Source: Halovivax asiaticus JCM 14624 (GTDB lineage Archaea > Halobacteriota > Halobacteria > Halobacteriales > Natrialbaceae). Taken from it: a stretch of DNA of 46,901 nt. The notes below the pieces were generated by a model. The model was not told where the DNA came from, did no database searches, and was given only the letters and a program-made list of their open reading frames with translations. Location of the stretch: NCBI RefSeq assembly GCF_000337515.1, contig NZ_AOIQ01000014.1:1-46901 (forward strand), in the 5' to 3' direction. A program made the position numbers and the translations under genes. This document shows positions 41,129-46,901 of this stretch, piece after piece (the stretch's first letter is position 1; each line of letters starts with the position of its first letter).

Positions 41129-41530
41129 CTAGCTGTCGGCGACGGCGATGTCTTCGGGGGCCTCGTACTTGTTCTCGAACTCCTGGATGAGCTGGCCCAT
41201 CTTCGCGTACCAGTCGTTCAACTTGCGCTGCATGTCGCTCGCGATCTGGTCGGGGTCGGTGGGCCGGTAGACGTGGTAGTAGCCGCCCTGCTCGTAGTTG
41301 ATCTGTTCTTTCTGGATGAAGCCACTCTGGAGGAGCCGCTGGATCGACCGGTACGCCGTCGAGCGTTCGCGGTCGACATCGTCGGCGATCTCGTCGATCG
41401 TCAGCGGGTCGTCGCTCTCGACGACCGCCCTGAAACAGTCCTTGTCGAGCTGCTTGAGTCCGTGGATGCACTCCAGGAGGCCCTCACACTCCATGTCCTG
41501 CTGAAGCTGTTCCGCCATCGACTGTGCCAT
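41129..41530 (-). CDS. Cysteine-containing winged-helix transcriptional regulator (TrmB-like)
   Basis: The 133-residue protein has a winged-helix domain: LKQLDKDCFRAVVESDDPLT, IDEIADDVDRERSTAYRSIQ and LLQSGFIQKEQ, ending with the wing YEQGGYYHVYRPTD. A C-terminal helix (about 92-122) suggests coiled-coil dimerisation. Cysteines C15, C21 and C32 (MECEGLLEC, DKDC) in the N-terminal helices could sense thiol redox state or persulfides. Its promoter has a TATA box (CCTTTTATC, 41558-41566) with a 10-bp palindrome ATTGTACAAT 11 nt upstream. The same core occurs at trxA. It is cotranscribed with the 107-residue protein and is near the TSUP, disulfide reductase and dioxygenase genes. Confidence 0.87.
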   Translation of the reverse strand: MAQSMAEQLQQDMECEGLLECIHGLKQLDKDCFRAVVESDDPLTIDEIADDVDRERSTAYRSIQRLLQSGFIQKEQINYEQGGYYHVYRPTDPDQIASDMQRKLNDWYAKMGQLIQEFENKYEAPEDIAVADS

Positions 41531-41557
41531 TTTCTAGCTGGAGGGTGGGGCCACAGC

Positions 41558-41587
41558 GATAAAAGGGTTGTGTGTATATTGTACAAT
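41558..41587 (-). promoter_or_regulatory. Promoter of the HTH regulator gene with ATTGTACAAT palindrome
   Basis: CCTTTTATC (41558-41566, minus strand) is centred 32 nt before the ATG at 41530. The perfect 10-bp palindrome ATTGTACAAT (41578-41587) lies 11 nt upstream of it, the same geometry as at trxA. Autoregulation and control of trxAB by this regulator is the simplest reading. Confidence 0.65.
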
Positions 41588-41732
41588 CTCGCTGAGCCGG
41601 GCGAGGCGGACGATATCGCGGAAATTACCGGCTCGTCGTCGGGAACCGTGTGGACACGAAACCACTGGCCGAACACCGTCGCTATACCCTGTGAGCGGGC
41701 GCTGTGAGAAAAACGTCGGGTCGGTTAGTCGA

Positions 41733-42776
41733 TCAGTCCGCCGCTGGTGCGGTCGAGCGAGCGTTCGCTCGCAGTTCGGTGATCGTACTGAAGATCACGG
41801 CTCCGCTGACCAGCATCGCCGAGAGCATGATCAGGATGATCCCGACCGTGTCCAGGATGGGCATCTCGAACACCCCGGCGGACTGCTGGAAGGCGACGGC
41901 CACGGCGCCACCGAGGAGCATCAGACCGAAGTAGATCTTGATGTCGTCCTCGTTGACGATGCTGGTCGCTGCGGAGCCGATCCGGGCCCCGAGCGCGCTC
42001 CCGGCCAACAGCGGCACGACGATGCCGAGGTTGACACCGCCGCTCAATCCGTAGGTGAACGCCCCGAACCCGCCCGAGATGACGATCTCGAACAGGTCGG
42101 TCCCGACCGCGATCGGGACCGGGACGCCGATCAGGTAGAACAACGCGGGCATCCGGATGAAGCCGCCACCGACGCCCAGGAAGCCCGAGAGCAAGCCCGT
42201 GGCGAAGGCGACACCGAGGATCATCCAGAGGGATACCCGGATCCCGCCACCGAGGGTCATCATCGGCGGCACGTTGTACGACTGGATCTTCTTGGCGATG
42301 TCCGGAATGTCGTCAGGATCGATCTCGTCGTTCGCCGCTTCGTGGTGACCGCCACCGCCGCTATCGTCCGAGCCGTCGGACTTCAGCGCGGTGTAGCTGA
42401 CGAAGAGCCCGATGCCACCGAGCATGAAGACGTACGTGACACCGATGACACCGCCTGCCAGCCCCAGTTCCTCCAGGTGTTCGACGATCATCTTCCCCAG
42501 CTCGATGCCGGCGGTCGTCCCGACCACCATCAGCGCGCCGAGTTTGTAGTCGACCTGTCCGAGGTCCCTGTGTTTCAGAGTCGCGATGACGGCCGTCCCG
42601 AAGACGAACGCCATCCCACTCCCGACGGCGGTGGTGGTCGGATACCCCATCACCAGCAGCGCGGGCGTGACGAGGAAGGATCCACCCATGCCGAAGAACC
42701 CGAACAGGACGCCGACCATGAAGCCGAAGCCCACGAAGACGAGCAGCATCGTGAGCGCGATTCCGAAGAGCTCCAT
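41733..42776 (-). CDS. TSUP-family (TauE/SafE) sulfite or sulfur-compound exporter
   Basis: The 347-residue protein has eight to nine membrane helices in two repeats with the family Gly motifs GFFGMGGSFLVTPALL and GFLGVGGGFIRMPALF. Between them is a soluble loop with an Asp/Gly/His-rich stretch (SDDSGGGGHHEAANDEIDPD). TSUP members move sulfite, sulfoacetate or other organosulfur anions. The context (persulfide dioxygenase producing sulfite, thioredoxin, thiol reductase) favours sulfite export. It starts directly after the 49-residue gene at 42777 and the two should be one transcript. Confidence 0.92.
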   Translation of the reverse strand: MELFGIALTMLLVFVGFGFMVGVLFGFFGMGGSFLVTPALLVMGYPTTTAVGSGMAFVFGTAVIATLKHRDLGQVDYKLGALMVVGTTAGIELGKMIVEHLEELGLAGGVIGVTYVFMLGGIGLFVSYTALKSDGSDDSGGGGHHEAANDEIDPDDIPDIAKKIQSYNVPPMMTLGGGIRVSLWMILGVAFATGLLSGFLGVGGGFIRMPALFYLIGVPVPIAVGTDLFEIVISGGFGAFTYGLSGGVNLGIVVPLLAGSALGARIGSAATSIVNEDDIKIYFGLMLLGGAVAVAFQQSAGVFEMPILDTVGIILIMLSAMLVSGAVIFSTITELRANARSTAPAAD

Positions 42777-42926
42777 CTATGACTCCGTGATCCTGCGGAC
42801 GAGTGGTGGTGCGACGACGCGCTCGAGGAGCCCGTACCCGCCGTACAGGACGAGTGCCTCCACGAGGATGACGCCGACGAGTGCGAGCGCCTGTGCTGTC
42901 GGTGAGAGCGATGCGAAGTCAATCAT
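42777..42926 (-). CDS. Tiny single-helix membrane protein upstream of TSUP (DUF7512-like)
   Basis: The 49-residue protein (MIDFASLSPTAQALALVGVI to RRITES) has one membrane helix from about residue 9 to 35. Its stop is immediately followed by the TSUP ATG, so the two are cotranscribed. I recall this haloarchaeal family as DUF7512, often beside TSUP transporters; the name is from memory. It is probably a small subunit or stabiliser of the transporter. A 15-codon open frame overlaps its start. Confidence 0.8.
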   Translation of the reverse strand: MIDFASLSPTAQALALVGVILVEALVLYGGYGLLERVVAPPLVRRITES

Positions 42927-42966
42927 CGATATCGACCTCGTCGATTTCCGGTTGTGCGTGAATCAT
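42919..42966 (-). CDS. Possible 15-residue upstream peptide before the DUF7512-TSUP operon
   Basis: The first AUG after the likely promoter (GTTATACG, 43000-43007, minus strand) opens a 15-residue frame starting MIHAQPEIDE at 42966 and ending in TGA at 42919-42921. It overlaps the DUF7512 start at 42926 by 8 nt. It may be a short translated leader peptide giving coupled initiation, or simply chance. Confidence 0.35.
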   Translation of the reverse strand: MIHAQPEIDEVDIDD

Positions 42967-43315
42967 GGAATTCTGCTCGGTGCATCGTACCCGGAGAGCA
43001 CGTATAACGCTTTTGGGATTGGCGCACAATATTACTGCGGAGTATCCAACGCGAAACCGACGAGAATATTCCAGTAAGTTCTCCAAATATAGGGCCGTCT
43101 GGACGAGGAATCACCCACACTGGAACGCGCGGCGTTCAGTCAATGGCCTGATACTGAACCGGTTGTCGGGCCAGTAGCAAGACCCATCGGTTGAACGGAA
43201 CGACCGGTAACAGGCGGGCCGAGCCCGCACAGACTCGCGTGTCGTTGGTGCGCTATCGAGGGACCGGTATTGGACCCACCAAACAATATTATACCCTCGG
43301 ATCGTACGAACGGGT
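42927..43315. other. Divergent intergenic region between the TSUP operon and tandem UspA
   Basis: These 389 nt are AT-richer than the surroundings and hold two promoters: GTTATACG (43000-43007, minus) for the DUF7512-TSUP operon and TTATACCC (43289-43296, plus) for the UspA gene. A GCACAATATTAC stretch near 43025-43036, upstream of the minus promoter, resembles a half-site (ATTGT) of the trxA palindrome. Apart from the short upstream peptide no gene is visible. Confidence 0.65.
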
Positions 43316-44161
43316 ATGAAGGCCGTCATCGCGACCGACCTCTCGGCCGCCAGCGAGGCGATGATCGAAAACGAGACCTGTCTCGACTGTCTCGGGCGTA
43401 TCGGTATCGAGGAGATCCACCTCGTGACCGTCGTCCCCTCGAACGTCCACGCGGGCATGCCCGGAATGGACTTCGAGGGCCGACGCCGGCGCGCCCTCGA
43501 TCGGTACAGCACCGTCATCGAGAACGCCGGGTTCGACGTCGAAACCCACGTCGTCCGCGGGACACCGCATCGGCGCATCACGGGCATCGCCGAGACGATC
43601 GGTGCGAGCCTGACGATCGTCGGGTCGCGCGGGAAGAGCCCGCTCGAGAACCGCGTCATCGGCTCGACCGCGCGCAACCTCGCGCGGACGACGGAGACGC
43701 CGCTGCTGGTCAACCGCGTCGAACGCGAGGCCGAGACGCCCGACCTGCTCGAGTCGCACCTATTTCAGCGGCTGCTCTACGCCACTGACTTCTCCGAGAA
43801 CGCCGAACACGCGTTCGAATTGTTCTCCGTTCTCGAGAACGCGACCGAGGAGGCCAGGCTGGTCCACGTACAGACCCCGAAGGATCCAGACCTGCCGGAG
43901 GACGCGAACCCAGAGGTCCGCCTCGACGAACTGGCGACCCAGCTCGAAGCGTGGGACATCGAGGTCGAGACCGAGGTTCGCGAGGGCGACCCGGCCGACG
44001 AGATCATGGCCGCCGAAGCCGACTACGAGCCGTCGACGACCCTCGTCGGCTCGCGCGGACACAGCCGACTCCGCAGGCTGCTGCTCGGCAGCGTCTCCGA
44101 GGACATCGTCGCTCGCGCGAACGGGAACGTGCTCCTCGTGCCGCCGGGCGCGCACGTGTAA
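43316..44161 (+). CDS. Tandem universal stress protein (two UspA domains)
   Basis: The 281-residue protein has two Usp folds, about 1-140 (MKAVIATDLSAASEAMIEN, GSRGKSPLENRVIGSTARNL) and 148-281 (LLYATDFSENAEHAFEL, GSRGHSRLRRLLLGSVSEDI). Both have G-2x-G-9x-G-S type loops, so nucleotide binding is likely in each. It is divergent from the TSUP operon and has a TATA box (43289-43296) at leaderless spacing. Single-chain double Usp proteins are often linked to redox or energy stress. Confidence 0.92.
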   Translation: MKAVIATDLSAASEAMIENETCLDCLGRIGIEEIHLVTVVPSNVHAGMPGMDFEGRRRRALDRYSTVIENAGFDVETHVVRGTPHRRITGIAETIGASLTIVGSRGKSPLENRVIGSTARNLARTTETPLLVNRVEREAETPDLLESHLFQRLLYATDFSENAEHAFELFSVLENATEEARLVHVQTPKDPDLPEDANPEVRLDELATQLEAWDIEVETEVREGDPADEIMAAEADYEPSTTLVGSRGHSRLRRLLLGSVSEDIVARANGNVLLVPPGAHV

Positions 44162-44251
44162 GCCCCGACCCGCGCCGAACGCTCCCCGCTCCGCTCACCG
44201 TCGTTTCGAACACGCACTCGATCCGACCCACCCGTCACCGTTCGCCGTCGC

Positions 44252-44719
44252 CTACCCACTTCGAAGTTCGATGTCGCCGACCATCGTCGTCGGATGAACT
44301 TCGCAGATGTAGGTCGTCATCTCACTGCTGGCGTCGAACTCGAGCCACTGGTCGTCACCGGGTTCGGCGACGATCTCCGTCTGGAGGTCGTCGACTACCG
44401 CGTCGCTGTCGTCGTAGATCGCGATGTTGTGATTCGCCCCGTCGCCCTGGGTCCACCCGATCTCGTAGGTCTCACCCTCGACGAGCGAGAGCGTCGGGTT
44501 CGTCGACCCCTCGATCGCACTCGGCGCGAGCCCTTCCCATCCGGCCGTGATGCCGTCGAGTTCGATCTGTGCGCCGGGTTCGAGTTCGATCGCGCCGCCA
44601 CCGCCGTCGCCACCACCCGGTCCACCGCCACCGCCATCGCCGCCACAGCCTGCGAGGGATACCGTTGCAACCGCTGCCCCGGCTCGTAACGCCGCTCGTC
44701 GAGTGAGTCGAGCACTCAT
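44252..44719 (-). CDS. Cupredoxin-domain Tat lipoprotein (halocyanin-like)
   Basis: The 155-residue protein has a twin-arginine signal (MSARLTRRAALRAGAAVATV) with lipobox LAGC (C25), then a Gly/Asp-rich linker (26-43). The cupredoxin domain carries copper ligands H97 (ANHNIAI), C139, H142 and M146 (YICEVHPTTMVGDI), a complete type 1 site, unlike the protein at 25548. It may shuttle electrons between membrane complexes outside the cell, for example to a Cu_A or bd-type oxidase. It is divergent from the ZIP transporter gene. Confidence 0.9.
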   Translation of the reverse strand: MSARLTRRAALRAGAAVATVSLAGCGGDGGGGGPGGGDGGGGAIELEPGAQIELDGITAGWEGLAPSAIEGSTNPTLSLVEGETYEIGWTQGDGANHNIAIYDDSDAVVDDLQTEIVAEPGDDQWLEFDASSEMTTYICEVHPTTMVGDIELRSG

Positions 44720-44863
44720 ACCGAACGAACACCGAAACTGGTGATAAACCGCTGGTGCCGTACCGATGAGTCTCTCCCGGTCGAGACTGACACCGACGAC
44801 GGACAGTGGCGCGAATCGACCGATCGTATTTCCCGACGGACGTCGTAGTCACGGCCCACGACC

Positions 44864-45850
44864 GTGATCGGACCGACGATAGCGAGCCCGCCGACCGTGC
44901 TAGCCCTCGTCGACGGCTTCGTCGGTCTGGTCGGCGAGAATCCCGTCAGACAGGCGTTCGTCGGCGGCGTCGTCATCGCCACGCTAAACCTGTTCGGCGC
45001 GTCGCTCGTTTTCGTCTGGCGGGACCCATCCGAACGCGCGCTAGATGGCGCACTGGGCTTCGCGGCCGGCGTGATGCTCGCTGCGGCGTTTACCAGCCTC
45101 ATCATCCCCGGCATCGAGCAGTACTCCGGCGGTGACCCGATTCCGACCCTCGTCGGGGTCGCCCTCGGCGTCGCCTTCCTCGATCGGGCGGACATCCTCG
45201 TCCCCCACGCCCACTACCTCCTGACGGGCAGCAGGCGACCCGACATCGGAGATCCGGTCGCCGACGAGGGAGCTGACCCCGGAGAACCGGGTGCCGTCAG
45301 CCAGCGGGGCGACATCGGGGACGGGGACGCAGGCAGCCGGGAGACAGACCCCGGCGAGCCGACCGAATCGAGAGCGATCGAAACCGCCGCAGAGCGCTCG
45401 GAGCGCCTCGCCCCCGTCGTATTGTTCATCCTCGCCATCACACTGCACAACATGCCCGAGGGGCTAGCCGTGGGCGTGGGCTTTGGCTCCGGCAACGTCG
45501 AGAACGCACTCGCGCTCATGCTCGCGATCGGGATCCAGAACGTTCCGGAGGGACTCGCCGTCTCCGTCGCCGCCATCAATGCGGGGCTAGATCGACGCAT
45601 CTACGCCGTTTTCGCCGGCCTGCGCTCCGGCGTCGTCGAGATCCCCCTCGCCGTGCTGGGTGCGCTCGCCGTGGCCACGGTCGAACCGTTGCTCCCCTAC
45701 GCGATGGGCTTTGCCGCAGGCGCGATGCTCTTCGTCATCTCCGACGAGATCATCCCCGAGACCCACACCCGCGGCCACGAGCGGATCGCCACCCTCGGCG
45801 TCATGGCCGGCGTGATCGTCATGCTCTACCTCGACGTGAGTCTCGGATGA
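44864..45850 (+). CDS. ZIP-family metal transporter
   Basis: The 328-residue protein begins at a GTG and has about eight membrane helices. The metal-binding motifs HNMPEGLAVGVGFG (helix IV) and IQNVPEGLAVSVAA (helix V) are clear. A His-bearing region (LVPHAHYLL) precedes the large acidic loop (about residues 120-180). ZIP proteins take up zinc, iron or manganese. It is divergent from the cupredoxin lipoprotein; an internal ATG is not family-placed, so the GTG is used. Confidence 0.9.
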   Translation: MIGPTIASPPTVLALVDGFVGLVGENPVRQAFVGGVVIATLNLFGASLVFVWRDPSERALDGALGFAAGVMLAAAFTSLIIPGIEQYSGGDPIPTLVGVALGVAFLDRADILVPHAHYLLTGSRRPDIGDPVADEGADPGEPGAVSQRGDIGDGDAGSRETDPGEPTESRAIETAAERSERLAPVVLFILAITLHNMPEGLAVGVGFGSGNVENALALMLAIGIQNVPEGLAVSVAAINAGLDRRIYAVFAGLRSGVVEIPLAVLGALAVATVEPLLPYAMGFAAGAMLFVISDEIIPETHTRGHERIATLGVMAGVIVMLYLDVSLG

Positions 45851-45941
45851 GTCACCACCGAGAACTCGTGGCCCAATTCGAGTAGCAGCCACGTTCGCTC
45901 ATCCCGGTTCCCCGCCCCTTTCCTCCGCTTTCGTCTTCCGT

Positions 45942-46874
45942 CTAGTACCCTTCCCCCTCCTCGGCCGGTCCGGAAAACGCCGAATAAAGGACGGCGAAAT
46001 ACACGAAGATGAGCGGCAGCAGGATCGCCATCCCGATCGTCATGAGGTTGAGCGGGATGGTCGAGACGACGGCATCCTCGACGGTCAGTCCCGTGACGGG
46101 ATCGAGTTCGGGGTACAGGAGGACGGCGACGACGGCGACGAGCGCGAAGACGAGGCCGGCGGCTGCGCCGAAGGCGACGTAGTACCTGTCGGCCCGGGTC
46201 GCGACCCCATAGACGGCGGCGAGGACGATCGTGAGGAGTACGAGTGCGACCGCCGGGACGGAGAGCAAGGCCGGACGGATAGTCGGTGACGCGTAGAGGA
46301 GACCGAGCGTCAGGACCAGCAGGACGAGGTAGGCCCCGAGCGACAGGAGTGCGTCCGTCCGGAGGTCGTCGCGGAGCGCACCGCGGGTCTTGAGCCGGAG
46401 GAAGGCCGCGCCATCGACGATCGTCAGGGCGACGACGGTGAGCCCGACGACGAGTCCCGGGAGGGAGACGAGCGCCGTCTCGCCGAACAGCCAGTGGGCG
46501 ACGAAGACGCCGAGGAAGAACGGTGCAGTGAGGCTGCCGACGACGAACGACCGGCCCCACCAGCGCCGCCAGGCCTCGTCGTGGCGCTGTTCGTACAGCT
46601 CCGGGGCCATGCCGCGGAGGATGAGTGCGCCCAGGATGGCGAACATCAAGAGGTAGTGGCGACTGAACAACGTGGCGTAGACGGGCGGGAACGTGGCGAA
46701 CAGGGTCCCGCCGAAGACGACGAGCCAGACCTCGTTGCCGTCCCAGAACGGCCCGATCGCGGTCAGGAACTGTTCGCGCTCGGCCGGGTCGTCGCGGGTG
46801 GCAAAGAGCGCGCCGACGCCGAAGTCGAACCCGTCGAGGAAAAGAAACGTCGCCAGGAGGAAGAAGAGCAGGCC
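45942..46874 (-). CDS. cydB: Cytochrome bd ubiquinol oxidase subunit II (CydB), 5' end missing
   Basis: The frame reads LLFFLLATFLFLDGFDFGVG then FWDGNEVWLVV and later SRHYLLMFAIL, the conserved core of CydB, and ends at the TAG at 45942. About 311 residues are present and an estimated 15-25 N-terminal residues are missing because genomic sequence stops at 46874. The start suggested by the frame (residues MYKRQ at 46889) is adapter, not protein. CydB pairs with CydA in a proton-releasing quinol oxidase with high oxygen affinity; cydA should lie just beyond the window, upstream on this strand. The presence of bd oxidase means the ba3-like enzyme need not be the cell's oxidase. Confidence 0.93.
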   Translation of the reverse strand, partial: GLLFFLLATFLFLDGFDFGVGALFATRDDPAEREQFLTAIGPFWDGNEVWLVVFGGTLFATFPPVYATLFSRHYLLMFAILGALILRGMAPELYEQRHDEAWRRWWGRSFVVGSLTAPFFLGVFVAHWLFGETALVSLPGLVVGLTVVALTIVDGAAFLRLKTRGALRDDLRTDALLSLGAYLVLLVLTLGLLYASPTIRPALLSVPAVALVLLTIVLAAVYGVATRADRYYVAFGAAAGLVFALVAVVAVLLYPELDPVTGLTVEDAVVSTIPLNLMTIGMAILLPLIFVYFAVLYSAFSGPAEEGEGY

Positions 46875-46901
46875 CTGTCTCTTATACACATCTCTGATGG
46901 C
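46875..46901. other. Nextera transposon/454-type adapter sequence (assembly artefact)
   Basis: Bases 46875-46893 are the 19-bp Tn5 mosaic end used in Nextera libraries, and the following CTGATGGC equals the beginning of the reverse complement of the primer-A tail in early Nextera adapters. The translated MYKRQ at the start of the cydB frame is the well-known footprint of this adapter. It is not genomic. Confidence 0.97.

Overview
The window is a piece of a haloarchaeal (class Halobacteria) chromosome. Almost all the DNA is GC-rich, the predicted proteins are acidic, genes are preceded by archaeal TATA boxes about 25-33 nt before the start codon (mostly leaderless), and the gene content is typical of the class: PCNA, HTH_10 (bacterio-opsin-activator type) regulators, Tat lipoproteins, a PGF-CTERM surface protein, many UspA proteins and small zinc-ribbon proteins. 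I see no rRNA, intact tRNA, insertion sequence or CRISPR array. The last 27 bases (46875-46901) are sequencing adapter, so the real contig ends at 46874.

Layout. 1-5377: a CARDB surface protein with a PGF-CTERM tail (cut by the window edge) and a 1300-residue secreted subtilase, both on the minus strand. 5647-12139: housekeeping and transport (pcn, an NnrS/HCO-like membrane protein, cupin, NSS transporter, TRIC-like channel, MFS transporter). 12345-30048: a copper and nitrogen-oxide respiration island. It holds three HTH_10 regulators including a narO-like one, two DUF2249 proteins, a CtaA-CtaB fusion, a three-gene ba3-like heme-copper enzyme with Cu_A subunit plus an accessory membrane protein, an arylamine N-acetyltransferase, a CcoI/FixI-like copper ATPase, a DUF3054 protein, a candidate structured RNA, nirK, a cupredoxin, a Sco1-like protein, a TlpA-like thioredoxin and two tiny zinc ribbons. 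30061-35340: mixed metabolic and stress genes (isochorismatase-like/YqcI pair, UspA proteins, an ABC-2 exporter). 35405-44161: a thiol and sulfur redox region (trxB-trxA, rhodanese-persulfide dioxygenase fusion, DUF2243, a disulfide reductase with a His-rich tail, a cysteine-containing HTH regulator, a TSUP transporter with a tiny partner, tandem UspA). 44252-46874: a cupredoxin lipoprotein, a ZIP metal transporter and the start-truncated cydB of a bd oxidase.

How the parts may work together. In the island, NirK would make NO from nitrite. The ba3-like subunit I keeps all six metal-ligating histidines but has Gln250 where oxygen-reducing members have the cross-linked active-site tyrosine, so it may be a Cu_A-type NO reductase rather than an oxidase. 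The CtaA-CtaB fusion would supply its heme, and the copper ATPase, Sco1-like and TlpA-like proteins would supply and mature its copper. In the sulfur region a palindrome centred on TTGTACAA sits about 11-12 nt upstream of the TATA box of both trxA and the HTH regulator gene, and a half-site lies at the start of the rhodanese-dioxygenase gene, which suggests one thiol- or persulfide-responsive regulon. These two ideas are the main candidates for undescribed biology here.
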